From JBBDIK01 sp040880465 (GTDB taxonomy: Bacteria > Actinomycetota > UBA4738 > JBBDHU01): a stretch of DNA of 64,000 nt. The notes under the pieces are model-generated. The model made no database searches. It saw only the letters and a program-made list of their open reading frames with translations, and was not told the origin of the DNA. Made by a program: the position numbers and the translations under genes. Positions 8,575-17,060 of this stretch are shown piece after piece. How positions within the stretch are numbered: the stretch's first letter is position 1; every line of letters starts with the position of its first letter. The stretch lies in contig JBBDIK010000011.1 of NCBI GenBank assembly GCA_040880465.1, forward strand, positions 186,001-250,000, given 5' to 3'.

Positions 8575-9921
8575 GTCGCCGGCCTCGGTCGGAGCCGAAT
8601 GACCCCGAGCCGCCAGCGCCGACTCGGCCAGCACGTCGAGACCCTCATCGAGTTCCTCGTCGGTGATCACGAGCGGGATCAAGTGCCTGAGCACGTTGTG
8701 GTACACCCCGCAGCCGACCGTCACCAGGCCGCGTCGTTGCGTCTCCCGCATGATGGCACCGAGGTAGCCCTCGGCCGGCTCCTTCGTGTCGGGATCGAGC
8801 ACCAGCTCCACGCCGATCATCGAGCCCACGCCGCGGATCTCGCCGACCTCCGGAACGTCTCGCGCGATCTCCTCCCATCGCGAACGGACCGCCTTCCCGA
8901 CGACCTCGGCCCGGGCAAGCAGGTCCTCCTCTTCGACCACCTGCAGGACCGCGTTCGCCGCCACGCAGGCGACCGGATTGCCGACGTACGTCCCGCCGAT
9001 CGCGGAGTCCCCAGGCGCGTCCATCACCTCGCGAGGCCCGACCACCGCAGAGATCGGGTAGCCGGCGCCCAGTGCCTTCGCCAGCACGACGATGTCCGGT
9101 CGGAAGCCGAATGTCTCCGCAGCCAGGAAGGTTCCCGCCCGGCCAGACCCGGACTGGATCTCATCGGCAACCACCAGGATGCCGTTGCGTCGGCAGATGT
9201 CTTCCACGCCCCGAAGGAACTCGGCCGACGGGACCACGTAGCCGCCCTCACCCTGGATCGGTTCGATGACCGCGCACGCGACCGACGCGGCATCCACCTG
9301 CGTCTTGAAGGCCCGCTCCAGAGCGTCCAACGCGTTCCGAGCCGAGCGCGCGGGGTCCGCCGCACGGTAGGGGTAGTCGAACGGCACCCGGTAGATCTCG
9401 GGAGCGAACGGTCCGAACCCGGCCTTGTACGGGTGCGGGCGGCTGGTGAGCGACATCGTCAGCAAGGTTCGCCCGTGGAACCCCCCCTCGAAGCAGAGGA
9501 CCGCGGGCCGGCCCGTGGCTGCGCGGGCGAACTTGACCGCGTTCTCGATGGCCTCGGCACCCGAGTTGAAGAACGCCACCCGCCGGTCCCCACCCCCGGT
9601 GAGGGTGATGAGCCGTTCCGCGAGTTCGACGTACGGCTCGTACGGGATGACGGAGAAGTCGGTGTGGGAGAACCTCGCGGCCTGCGCCTGCACGGCCTCG
9701 ACGATCTTGGGATGGGAGTACCCGACCATGTGGCACCCGAGGCCCGCCGAGAAGTCGAGCATGGTGTTGCCGTCGACGTCGGTGAAGGCGGCACCCGAGG
9801 CATGATCGATGAACGCCGGGACGTGGATCGAGAGCGGCTCGCAGATCACCCGCTCCTTGCGCTCGATGAGCGCTCGCGAGGCGGGGCCGGGGATCTCGGT
9901 CACCAGGTCGATCGTGGGCAC
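8566..9921 (-). CDS. Class III PLP aminotransferase, 4-aminobutyrate/acetylornithine type
   Basis: 451 residues. Fold-type I, class III: FNSGAEAIENAVKFAR, GGFHGRT, the metal/PLP Asp in VVADEIQSGSGRAG and catalytic Lys in VLAKALGAGYP are all present. Transfers the omega-amino group of GABA or a similar amine to 2-oxoglutarate; GABA transaminase is the best guess, but ornithine-like substrates cannot be excluded. GTG at 9921 is used because GGAGGAG lies 5 bases upstream; the ATG 36 bp further up lies before that site. Stands alone, convergent with the amidase gene. Confidence 0.88.
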   Translation of the reverse strand: MPTIDLVTEIPGPASRALIERKERVICEPLSIHVPAFIDHASGAAFTDVDGNTMLDFSAGLGCHMVGYSHPKIVEAVQAQAARFSHTDFSVIPYEPYVELAERLITLTGGGDRRVAFFNSGAEAIENAVKFARAATGRPAVLCFEGGFHGRTLLTMSLTSRPHPYKAGFGPFAPEIYRVPFDYPYRAADPARSARNALDALERAFKTQVDAASVACAVIEPIQGEGGYVVPSAEFLRGVEDICRRNGILVVADEIQSGSGRAGTFLAAETFGFRPDIVVLAKALGAGYPISAVVGPREVMDAPGDSAIGGTYVGNPVACVAANAVLQVVEEEDLLARAEVVGKAVRSRWEEIARDVPEVGEIRGVGSMIGVELVLDPDTKEPAEGYLGAIMRETQRRGLVTVGCGVYHNVLRHLIPLVITDEELDEGLDVLAESALAARGHSAPTEAGDGE

Positions 9922-9996
9922 GGCGTCTCCTCCATCGGGATACGGGCAGGCTACCAAGGGTGCTCGGCGACAGGGGTAGTGCGCCTCCCTCGGCAG

Positions 9997-10473
9997 CTAC
10001 CAGCCGCCGGTGCACTCCTTCGGCGTCTTCGCGTCGACCTTGCCCTTGGAGACCTCGTCGTCGCCGTTGACGTCGGCGATGCAGTAAACGGTTCCCGTCG
10101 CCGCGTCCTTGGTCACCAGTACGATGCGCGGCCCCCCGTCCGGCCGGATGGTGACCTTGCCGGCGGCCACCGGACCGCCCTTCACCCACGTCAAGGAGGG
10201 ATCGATCCCCTCGGCTTGTGGTACGCCGAACGCCGTGTAGGAATTCGGGCGCTGCTTCGTCAGGTACTTCTTGGCGGCCGCCAGCGCATCCGTGAGGTCT
10301 TGGGGCGCGGTGGCGACGACCGGCGACGGTGCCGGGGGACCGGCGCCGCCGCCGAGGAGGGAAAGCCCGGCGATGACGACGCCGATGACGATCAGGGCAC
10401 CCGACGCGATGGGGGTGATCTTGCTCCCTGCAGGGGTCGCCACCCAATCCCGTATCCGTTCGCCTACTTGCAT
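9997..10473 (-). CDS. Membrane-anchored protein with pilin-like C-terminal domain
   Basis: 158 residues. A short cytoplasmic N-terminus, one TM helix (about residues 23-41), a Pro/Ala linker, then an extracytoplasmic domain whose pattern (DALAAAKKYL...IDPSLTWV...YCIADV...ECTGGW) resembles the globular part of actinobacterial type IV pilin-like proteins. The same domain recurs in the integrated element at 19418-19975. AGGAGGTGGG precedes ATG at 10473. The frame stays open well upstream, but that region codes on the same strand for other genes. Function unknown. Confidence 0.8.
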   Translation of the reverse strand: MQVGERIRDWVATPAGSKITPIASGALIVIGVVIAGLSLLGGGAGPPAPSPVVATAPQDLTDALAAAKKYLTKQRPNSYTAFGVPQAEGIDPSLTWVKGGPVAAGKVTIRPDGGPRIVLVTKDAATGTVYCIADVNGDDEVSKGKVDAKTPKECTGGW

Positions 10474-10531
10474 CCCACCTCCTGGATCCCGCCGCGCAAG
10501 TGTATGCGGGCGACGGGCCGCTGCCACGGAA

Positions 10532-10554
10532 GGCCCCGGGATATCTCCGGGGCC
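10532..10554. terminator. Hairpin between genes
   Basis: 8-bp perfect GC stem (GGCCCCGG / CCGGGGCC) with a 7-nt loop, 20 bp past the stop of the 10574-10975 gene. No T-tract follows on either strand, so it may be a pausing or processing hairpin. Confidence 0.45.
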
Positions 10555-10573
10555 GCCGGAGCCTCGCGCTCCG

Positions 10574-10975
10574 TCACTCGCGGAGCGACCGGAATCGTTC
10601 TTCAGCGAGCTCGAAAGGCTCGAGCGGATCCAGCAGCTCCTGCACGGTTTCGAGGAGGGACTCGAACCCCAGCTCCGACGGCTGCTCACGGAGCCGATCC
10701 CCGACGCGACGCGCCTCCACGATCCCTGCGTCGCACCCTTCCCAGATCCCGGCCAGCCGCTCATCGAACCACGGCGCCATCCTCGTATCCGCTTCAGCGA
10801 GGAACCGATCGTAGGATCCCAACGCGTCGCCGAGAGGGACCCCCGGGTAGCGGGCAGACGGGACGGCCGCGACGACCGCGGCCTTGGCCTTCTCCACGGA
10901 CTCGATCGCCGAAAGGAAGGCGGCGTAGGTCGCTTCCAGATCGGAAGGGAGTCGCCGCCTGCGGAACGGCCACAT
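10574..10975 (-). CDS. Hypothetical protein, helical, 133 aa
   Basis: Basic N-terminus (MWPFRRRRLPSD) followed by an almost wholly alpha-helical sequence with no membrane segment or recognisable motif. ATG at 10975 directly abuts the stop of the glycerophosphodiesterase gene upstream, so the two are almost certainly cotranscribed. I do not recognise the family. Confidence 0.65.
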   Translation of the reverse strand: MWPFRRRRLPSDLEATYAAFLSAIESVEKAKAAVVAAVPSARYPGVPLGDALGSYDRFLAEADTRMAPWFDERLAGIWEGCDAGIVEARRVGDRLREQPSELGFESLLETVQELLDPLEPFELAEERFRSLRE

Positions 10976-11758
10976 CTACCCCTGCCCTCCGGGCCGGAGG
11001 GCGACGGCCATCGCCGGGTCGTCGGTCGCGACGGCATCGACGCCCCACGAGAAGAGCGTCCGGACGGCGTTCTCCTCATCGACCACCCACGTTCCGACAC
11101 GTACGCCGGCCTCGTGGGCCGACCCGACGAACGCCGGTCCCTCGGCGACCAGGTCGGACACATGAGGGAGGACGAACGCGTGTCCGCCTTCGCCGGCTCG
11201 CTCCAGGGCAAGGCCGGGATCGGCAACCCCGGAGACGGAGAGCAGACCGGTCGGCATCCCCGGGGCCAGGACACGCGCCCGGTCCACCGAGGCCCAGTTG
11301 AACGAGGCCAACAGCACCGGACCCGAGAAACCGGCATCGTCGAGTTCGCGGATGACCGCTTCCACCTGGCCGTGGTCGGGATCGAACCCGGGCTGCTGGG
11401 GCCAGTTCTTGATCTCGATGACCGCGGCCGCGCGGCCAGACAGAGCCGCCAGCACCTCGGACAGGGAGGGCACTTCCGCGGGCCCGTGCAGGCCTCGGGA
11501 GACATCCAGCGCGCGGACCTGCTGGAACGTCATCTCGGCCACCAACCCCTCCCCTTCGGAGACTCGGGAAACGTCGGGGTCGTGGATGACCACGGGCACT
11601 CCATCGGCGGTCAGCCGGACGTCCAATTCGACGGCCTGGGCCCCCGCCGCAACCGCCGCCTCCAGGGCACTCAGGGTGTTCTCGGCGTGGGTGGAGGACG
11701 CCCCGCGATGGGCCACCACGATGGGGAAAAACTCGGTGGAAAACGCCCGCTCAACCAT
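10976..11758 (-). CDS. Glycerophosphodiester phosphodiesterase
   Basis: 260 residues, GDPD TIM-barrel. AHRGASSTHAENT carries the catalytic His/Arg and metal Glu, and ELDVRLTADGVPVVIHDP supplies the Glu/Asp metal ligands and second catalytic His. WVVDEE near the C-terminus is also typical. No signal peptide, so cytosolic; hydrolyses glycerophosphodiesters to glycerol-3-phosphate and an alcohol. ATG at 11758 has only a weak Shine-Dalgarno. Divergent from the whiB gene across 97 bp, and followed without a gap by a hypothetical gene. Confidence 0.92.
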   Translation of the reverse strand: MVERAFSTEFFPIVVAHRGASSTHAENTLSALEAAVAAGAQAVELDVRLTADGVPVVIHDPDVSRVSEGEGLVAEMTFQQVRALDVSRGLHGPAEVPSLSEVLAALSGRAAAVIEIKNWPQQPGFDPDHGQVEAVIRELDDAGFSGPVLLASFNWASVDRARVLAPGMPTGLLSVSGVADPGLALERAGEGGHAFVLPHVSDLVAEGPAFVGSAHEAGVRVGTWVVDEENAVRTLFSWGVDAVATDDPAMAVALRPGGQG

Positions 11759-11855
11759 TGACTCGACGCCGCGACCCCGCGTATCGTCGGCCCACCACGA
11801 GGAGCGGGATGGCGGCCCCCACGCGTGATTCCGGGGGCCCGCCGGGGGGCAACAC

Positions 11856-12116
11856 ATGGACTGGGTCAATAAGGCGAAGTGCCGCGAGGAGGACCCTGAG
11901 CTGTTCTTCCCGATCGGAAGCACCGGCCCCGCCGCCATCCAGGTCGAAGCCGCGAAGTCGGTGTGCATGGTCTGTGACGTCCGTGCCGCCTGCCTGGAAT
12001 GGGCTCTGACCACTGGCCAGGACGCGGGGGTCTGGGGGGGTCTCTCCGAAGACGAGCGACGGGCCCTCCGCCGTGCCCGCCGCCGAGAGGCCCGTATGGC
12101 CGCGATGGCCGGCTAG
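11856..12116 (+). CDS. WhiB-family iron-sulfur transcription factor
   Basis: 86 residues. The four cluster cysteines are Cys9, Cys37, Cys40 and Cys46 (CxxC in VCMVCDV), followed by the G(V/I)WGG turn (GVWGG) and a basic Arg-rich tail. WhiB proteins bind 4Fe-4S and act with the primary sigma factor; they are confined to Actinobacteria and their phages. Size and the short N-terminus fit the WhiB1/WhiB2 groups, but the subgroup is not certain. CCGGGGGG lies upstream of the ATG. Confidence 0.95.
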   Translation: MDWVNKAKCREEDPELFFPIGSTGPAAIQVEAAKSVCMVCDVRAACLEWALTTGQDAGVWGGLSEDERRALRRARRREARMAAMAG

Positions 12117-12136
12117 AACATCGCCCAGCAGGTCGC

Positions 12137-12790
12137 TCACGGCACCTCGCTCGCCGGACAGAGCCCGCTCACGACGCAATCCTCACAGGCCGGCTTCCTC
12201 GCCTTGCAGATAGACCTCCCGTGCTCGATGAGGACGTACGTGAAGTCGAACCATCGCTGTCTCGGGATCAGGTCCATCAGGTCCTGCTCGATCTTGACCG
12301 GGTTCTTGCTGGCCGAGAAACCCAGGCGCTGGGCGAGCCGCCCGACATGGGTGTCCACCGCGATCCCGTCAACGACCCCGAAGGAGTTCCCCAGGACCAC
12401 GTTCGCCGTCTTGCGGGCGACGCCGGGCAGGGCAACCAGGTCCTCCATCGTCCCGGGGACCTCCCCATCGAACTCCTCCACGAGTCGGGCGCAGGCCCCT
12501 CGGATCGAGCGGGTCTTCTGGTTGAAGAAGCCGGTCGAACGGATGTCTTCGGCGAGTTCGGCCTCGGGGACCCGCAGATAGTCCCGCGGCGTCCGGTACT
12601 TCACGAACAGGGTTCGGGTCACCTCGTTGACCCGCTCGTCCGTGCACTGGGCGGAGAGGATGGTCGCGACGAGCATCTCGAGAGCGTCCGAGGCGCGGAG
12701 GGCCACCCGAGCATCGGGATAGGCCTTGGTCAGTCGCTTGATGATCCCCGGTGCGCGCTGGCGAGCAGGGCTCTTCCTGGTGGGCGGCAT
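12137..12790 (-). CDS. nth: Endonuclease III
   Basis: 217 residues from ATG 12790 (no strong ribosome-binding site; an in-frame ATG at 12826 is the alternative). DNA glycosylase/AP lyase for oxidised pyrimidines. Visible: helix-hairpin-helix LPGVARKTANVVL with the catalytic Lys, catalytic Asp in VDTHVGRLAQRLG, and the C-terminal iron-sulfur motif C-x6-C-x2-C-x5-C (CKARKPACEDCVVSGLC). Convergent with whiB, 20 bp between stops. Confidence 0.95.
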   Translation of the reverse strand: MPPTRKSPARQRAPGIIKRLTKAYPDARVALRASDALEMLVATILSAQCTDERVNEVTRTLFVKYRTPRDYLRVPEAELAEDIRSTGFFNQKTRSIRGACARLVEEFDGEVPGTMEDLVALPGVARKTANVVLGNSFGVVDGIAVDTHVGRLAQRLGFSASKNPVKIEQDLMDLIPRQRWFDFTYVLIEHGRSICKARKPACEDCVVSGLCPASEVP

Positions 12791-12862
12791 CCCGGGAGTA
12801 TGCACGGCGGAGGCCAGGACCGGCATCGGCTCAGGCGCGGATCGCGTACGGCGCAGGAAAAG

Positions 12863-12890
12863 GCGGAGGGGGCCTCTCGGCCCCCTCCGC
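12863..12890 (-). terminator. Strong hairpin with T-rich tail on the minus strand
   Basis: 12-bp perfect stem (GCGGAGGGGGCC / GGCCCCCTCCGC) with a TCTC loop; the minus strand continues CTTTTCC. It probably terminates the small gene at 13077-13262 before nth. Confidence 0.7.
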
Positions 12891-13076
12891 TGGAACTTTC
12901 CCCGAGCCCCCATCCGGACGGTCTTTTCGCCGGCGGGGCTTCGAGGTGGAGCTAGGGTGCTTCCATGCCCCTAGTATCGGCCACTTGCCCGATTTCCTGA
13001 AGGCCTGGGGCGGACTATTTCCGAGATGATCCGGGATAACTAGTCAGGCATGCGCCACGCGTGCATGGATCCGACG

Positions 13077-13262
13077 CTAGGGGGCCGGTCGGAGACGCTT
13101 CCCGCGGTGGGTCGGGAACCGGACCTCATCGTGCTGCCAGCACCGCTCCCGCTCGTTGTAGATGGAGAGCGCGGTGGCACATCCGGGCTCGTTGCAGGTC
13201 CGCCCTCCGTCAGACGGGCTGGACGAAGGTGGGAGCTTCCCGGGCCTCGTTCCTCTCATCAT
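13077..13262 (-). CDS. Small CxxxxC...CxxH protein, 61 aa
   Basis: A short protein with CNEPGCATALSIYNERERCW followed by QH: two cysteines, an LSIYN core, then Cys-x2-His, a putative zinc-binding motif I associate with small actinobacterial proteins of unknown role. Tail is basic (THRGKRLRP). Two adjacent ATGs (13262, 13259) follow GGGAGGGAGG at eight to eleven bases. A strong hairpin terminator lies downstream. It follows the RlpA-like gene by 62 bp on the same strand. Confidence 0.7.
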   Translation of the reverse strand: MMRGTRPGKLPPSSSPSDGGRTCNEPGCATALSIYNERERCWQHDEVRFPTHRGKRLRPAP

Positions 13263-13324
13263 CACGCGATCCTCCCTCCCCCCACGTTCGGCGCCGGAGG
13301 GAAGGAGGTTCGGCTGGGACGCCG

Positions 13325-13930
13325 CTAGCCCCTGAGCCGGGTCGCCTTGATGTGGATGACCCCCGCCCCGATGGGCCCGAGCCTGCGGAACGCTTTCTTG
13401 GACAGGTCCAAGATCCGGCTCCCTCCCGTGAAGGGGCCCCGGTCGAGGATCGTCACGAAGACGTACCTGCCTCCCGAACGGACCGAAACCGTGGTTCCGC
13501 ATGGCAGGGTTCTGCTCGCGGCGTAGAAGCCCTTCAAGCGCTTCCCGCAGGCTCCGTGCCTGTCCGAATACCAGCTCGCCGTTCCCGCCTGCGTCGAGAT
13601 GGCGTCGTGGAAGTGCAGATCCAGGTGCCGCTCCTCGAGTTGCTTCCTGAAGTCGCGCTCGGCCGACGCCCGGACTCCCTCGTCGCTTCCTCGCTCCTGG
13701 TCCTTCACCCAGCGCTTGTAGGCACGCCGCAGGCTCGCGTGCGCTTTCCAGGAGTGCCCCCACACGTCGGGGTCGTATTGCCACCACTTGCGCTCATGGG
13801 GATGCAAGATCGCCGGATCCTCAGTCGTCGTCGGGTTCGCTGGCGTCGAGACCGCCGGCGTCGAGGCCGCCGGAACGAGCAGGGCCGCGAGGAGCGCTCC
13901 GAGGATCGTTACGCGTCCGAGATATCGCAT
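13325..13930 (-). CDS. RlpA-like secreted double-psi beta-barrel protein
   Basis: 201 residues. Signal peptide (residues 1-27, LGALLAALLVPAAS), a charged helical middle (~40-110), then a DPBB domain of the RlpA type: GTASWYSDRHGACGKRLKGF, LPCGTTVSVR, VTILDRGPF with the Asp typical of the fold, and DLSKKAF. RlpA-like proteins act on peptidoglycan (lytic transglycosylase in Pseudomonas); activity here is not proven. GAGGTGG precedes ATG 13930. A structured leader lies upstream (13983-14026). Confidence 0.88.
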   Translation of the reverse strand: MRYLGRVTILGALLAALLVPAASTPAVSTPANPTTTEDPAILHPHERKWWQYDPDVWGHSWKAHASLRRAYKRWVKDQERGSDEGVRASAERDFRKQLEERHLDLHFHDAISTQAGTASWYSDRHGACGKRLKGFYAASRTLPCGTTVSVRSGGRYVFVTILDRGPFTGGSRILDLSKKAFRRLGPIGAGVIHIKATRLRG

Positions 13931-13982
13931 GTCGATTCCACCTCTTCCTGTCGTCGGGATCACCGCACTCGGGACGAGGTCT

Positions 13983-14026
13983 ACCCTCGGGCGCGCGCCA
14001 TCGAGCGCGCGGGAGCCCGCGAGGGT
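13983..14026 (-). promoter_or_regulatory. Candidate structured 5' leader of the RlpA-like gene
   Basis: A 7-bp closing stem (ACCCTCG / CGAGGGT) encloses two further hairpins: a CGGG/CCCG stem and a GCGCGC/GCGCGC stem, giving a three-way-junction shape 52 bp before the ATG. I could not match it to a named riboswitch; the high GC content means chance folding is possible. Confidence 0.35.
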
Positions 14027-14139
14027 GTGCTGGGATCATCCGGACGAACGTCCGAGTGGGTCTATGGACCCTACCCGGCGGATCGCCGGAATGACAACCG
14101 TGTGATTCCCGGCCGCCCGGTGGGCAGGTCGGCGGGCCT

Positions 14140-14406
14140 CTAGGCGCCCGGCGGCGGGGCGGCGTTCCCGGGCTCGTCCAACACCGCGAAGACCCGAGAC
14201 ATCAAGCCCTCGGGGACGTCCTCGCAGCGGCACTTCTTGGAGATCAGCACCTTCAGGCTGCGGCGGAACTCAGCCCGATCCGTGCACGGACCGCACAGCT
14301 CGAGGTGCTCTTGGATCTCGACGCAGCGAACCTCCTCGAGCTCGTGGTCGAGGTAGAGCTCGATCTGCGCGAGGATCTCCTGACAGTCAGTCTCGGACAA
14401 GGCCAC
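14140..14406 (-). CDS. rsrA: Zinc-binding anti-sigma factor (RsrA-like)
   Basis: 88 residues. ZAS-type redox-sensing anti-sigma factor: Cys8, His34, Cys38 and Cys41 (HLELCGPC) form the zinc site, with extra cysteines at 28, 59 and 61. In Streptomyces RsrA, disulfide stress ejects zinc and frees SigR. Its start overlaps the 3' end of the sigma gene by 20 bp, the usual sigR-rsrA arrangement. Confidence 0.9.
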   Translation of the reverse strand: MALSETDCQEILAQIELYLDHELEEVRCVEIQEHLELCGPCTDRAEFRRSLKVLISKKCRCEDVPEGLMSRVFAVLDEPGNAAPPPGA

Positions 14407-14995
14407 GCTCCCGCACCGTTTCCCATAACGCTTTCTCGAGGGCTCTTCTTCCGCGATGGAGCCGGGACATCACGGTGCCGATGGGGATGTCCAGGATCTC
14501 GGCGATCTCCTTGTAGGAGAACCCATCGACGTCGGCCAGCCAGACGGCCATCCGGAACTGCTCCGGGAGGGAGTCCAGCGCTGCCTGCACATCCTCGTCG
14601 GGCACCTTCTCGAGCGCCGAGGCCTCTGCGGAGGGCTCAGCGCCGTCGGCGCCGCCCATCCGGTCGTAGAGGAACCACTCGTCGGCGTCGTCTCCAGAGA
14701 TCGTCTGAGGTTCTCGCTGCTTCTTGCGATACGAGTTGATGAACGTGTTCGTCAGGATCCGGTACATCCAGGCCTTCAGGTTCGTCCCCTCTTGGAAACC
14801 GCCGAAGCCGCGGTACGCACGCAGGTAGGTCTCCTGTACGAGGTCCTCGGCGTCCGCCGGGTTCCGTGTCAGCCGGAGGGCGGCGGCGTATAGGCTCGGC
14901 ATGAGCGGCGGCGCGTCCCGCTCGAACCGCGCCCGCAGCTCATCCACGTCCCCGATCGACCTCGCTGTCGCCACGGCGGCCAGTATCCCACCCAC
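14387..14995 (-). CDS. sigR: ECF sigma factor SigR/SigH (thiol-oxidative stress)
   Basis: 202 residues. Region 2 is ALRLTRNPADAEDLVQETYLRAY with AWMYRILTNTFINSYRK; region 4 is LDSLPEQFRMAVWLADVDGFSYKEIAEILDIPIGTVMSRLHRGR. High similarity to SigR of Streptomyces and SigH of mycobacteria, and it is followed by its anti-sigma factor. GTG at 14995 is the longest start; GTG at 14974 is equally possible and gives a more usual N-terminus. Divergent from ftsH with only 37 bp between starts, so control elements must reach into coding sequence. Confidence 0.93.
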   Translation of the reverse strand: MGGILAAVATARSIGDVDELRARFERDAPPLMPSLYAAALRLTRNPADAEDLVQETYLRAYRGFGGFQEGTNLKAWMYRILTNTFINSYRKKQREPQTISGDDADEWFLYDRMGGADGAEPSAEASALEKVPDEDVQAALDSLPEQFRMAVWLADVDGFSYKEIAEILDIPIGTVMSRLHRGRRALEKALWETVRERGLVRD

Positions 14996-15032
14996 ATGTC
15001 ACACGGGGCCCAAGGTGGCAAGATTGGGGGCC

Positions 15033-17060
15033 ATGCCCGACGACAACCAGAAGAAGGGCCGCTTCCCCGGTTTCGATCTGGGCGGCGGGGACGGTGAAAA
15101 CGGCCCTCGCCGCCGGACGCCCCTCATCGTGGTCGTCGGCGGCGGGCTCCTCGCGATCTTCCTCCTGTTCTCGATGATGCAGGTCACCCAGGGCGCGAAG
15201 ATGCCGTACTCGGAGTTCCTCGATCGGGTAGACCAGGGCCAGGTGACAGAGGTCACGATCGCGGACACCACCGTGCAGGGCACGTACCAGCAGGACGGCC
15301 AGGATCTGCCCTTCCGCTCGGATCTGCCACCCAACCTGGACTCGTCGAGCCTCACCGAGCTGTTGACCGAGCAAGGGGTCGAGTTCACGGGCGCGCAGCC
15401 CAACGCGATCGTCTCCCTCGTGCTGTCGTTCCTCCCCCTGATCCTGGTGTTCGGCATCCTGTACTACTTCATGTTCCGGCGGATGGGTGGCGGCGCGGGC
15501 GGGGGGCTGCCGCTCGGGGGCCGCAGCAAGGTCAAGGTCGTCGATCGCAAGGAGATGAAGACGACGTTCGGCGACGTGGCGGGGCTCGATGAGGCCGTCG
15601 ACGAACTGCATGAGATCGTCGACTTCCTGATGAACCCGAAGAAGTACCAGCGTCTCGGCGGCCGGATCCCGAAGGGAGTCTTGCTCCTCGGCCCACCGGG
15701 CTGCGGCAAGACCCTCCTGGCCCGAGCCGTGGCCGGCGAGGCGAACGTGCCCTTCTTCTTCATGTCGGGTTCGGAGTTCGTCGAGATGTTCGTCGGCCTC
15801 GGCGCCGCCCGGGTCCGCGAGCTCTTCCAGCAAGCCAAGGAGAAGGCACCGGCGTTGGTGTTCCTGGATGAGATCGACACCATCGGCAAGGGCCGCGCCG
15901 GCGCGATGGGCTCGAGCTTCGGGGGCCACGACGAGCGCGAGCAGACCCTGAACCAGCTGCTCGTGGAGATGGACGGATTCGATGCCTCGAAGGGTGTGAT
16001 CATCATGGCGGCCACGAACCGGCCCGACGTGCTGGACCCCGCCCTCGTCCGCCCCGGGCGGTTCGACCGGCAGGTCGTCGTCGACCGGCCGGACCTCCGC
16101 GGCCGAGAGCGGATCCTGCAGGTCCACGCGCGTGGCGTGGCGATCGACCCGTCGGTCGATCTGAAGGTCCTGGCCACGCGAACGGCGGGGTTCACCGGCG
16201 CGGACCTGGCCAACGTGGTCAACGAGGCCGCGCTCCTGGCCGCCCGGCGCGAGAAGAACTCCGTCCCGATGGTGGAACTGGAAGAGGCGATCGACCGCGT
16301 CGTCGCCGGCCTCGAGCGCAAGAGCCGCGTGATGTCAGACAAGGAACGCGAGATCGTGGCTAAACACGAGATGGGCCACGCCCTGGTCGCGCTCTCGGTC
16401 GAGAACGCCGACCCGGTCCACCGCGTATCGATCATCCCGCGCGGCGCTGCGGCACTCGGGATGACCATGCAGCGCCCCCTCGAGGACCGCTACCTCATGA
16501 CCGAACCCGAGCTGCGCGACCGACTCGCGATCCTGCTCGGCGGCCGGACCGCCGAGGAGATCTGCTTCGGTGAGATCTCGACCGGCGCCCAGAACGACCT
16601 GGAGAAGGCGACCGAGATCGCCAGGGCGATGGTCGTCGAGTACGGGATGAGCCCGAAGGTCGGGCCGCTCTCGTTCGGCACCGACGGGTTCCGCAGCCCC
16701 GAGGGCCGGGCCCTGTTCCCCGGTCAGGGGAAGGAGATGTCCGAGGCGACGGCCGAGGTCGTCGACCAAGAGGTCGCACGGCTGGTGAACGATGCCCACG
16801 AGCGGGCCCGGAGCGCCCTCCTGCAGCGCCGCGACCTGATGGAGCGGCTGTCGGAACTCCTGATGGTCAATGAAGTCATCGAGGGACGCGAACTCGTCGA
16901 ATACGTCCAGGGCGTCCGGCCGGTTCCGACCCGCGAGGAAGCCATCGCCGCCATCAAGGACAACGGGAAGCCACCGCTCGCACCCGACCTTGCTCCCGCA
17001 ACGGACGTCCCGCGCCCGCCCGCACCGCCGCTCCCGGCGAAACGCAAGCTCCAGAACTAG
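15033..17060 (+). CDS. ftsH: ATP-dependent zinc metalloprotease FtsH
   Basis: 675 residues. Two TM helices (about 30-50 and 126-147) flank an extracytoplasmic domain. AAA module: Walker A GPPGCGKT (220-227), Walker B VFLDEIDTIG, second region of homology around 327-347 ending RPGRFDRQ. Zinc site HEMGH (445-449); most homologues have HEAGH, and the two His and Glu are kept. C-terminal Pro-rich tail. Degrades membrane and short-lived cytosolic proteins. ATG at 15033 sits 37 bp from the divergent sigR start. Confidence 0.97.
   Translation: MPDDNQKKGRFPGFDLGGGDGENGPRRRTPLIVVVGGGLLAIFLLFSMMQVTQGAKMPYSEFLDRVDQGQVTEVTIADTTVQGTYQQDGQDLPFRSDLPPNLDSSSLTELLTEQGVEFTGAQPNAIVSLVLSFLPLILVFGILYYFMFRRMGGGAGGGLPLGGRSKVKVVDRKEMKTTFGDVAGLDEAVDELHEIVDFLMNPKKYQRLGGRIPKGVLLLGPPGCGKTLLARAVAGEANVPFFFMSGSEFVEMFVGLGAARVRELFQQAKEKAPALVFLDEIDTIGKGRAGAMGSSFGGHDEREQTLNQLLVEMDGFDASKGVIIMAATNRPDVLDPALVRPGRFDRQVVVDRPDLRGRERILQVHARGVAIDPSVDLKVLATRTAGFTGADLANVVNEAALLAARREKNSVPMVELEEAIDRVVAGLERKSRVMSDKEREIVAKHEMGHALVALSVENADPVHRVSIIPRGAAALGMTMQRPLEDRYLMTEPELRDRLAILLGGRTAEEICFGEISTGAQNDLEKATEIARAMVVEYGMSPKVGPLSFGTDGFRSPEGRALFPGQGKEMSEATAEVVDQEVARLVNDAHERARSALLQRRDLMERLSELLMVNEVIEGRELVEYVQGVRPVPTREEAIAAIKDNGKPPLAPDLAPATDVPRPPAPPLPAKRKLQN

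Noticed and set aside
8599..11301. 900-aa plus-strand ORF
   Set aside because: Antisense shadow across the aminotransferase, pilin-like, hypothetical and GDPD genes; no domain and low-complexity Arg/Pro tail.
9997..11505. 502-aa minus-strand frame
   Set aside because: Only the last 158 residues are real (signal/TM, ribosome site at 10473). The upstream part is an alternative frame of genes on the same strand.
15033..17060. FtsH active site HEMGH instead of HEAGH as a possible inactivation
   Set aside because: Both zinc His and the catalytic Glu are retained; the changed position is not catalytic.
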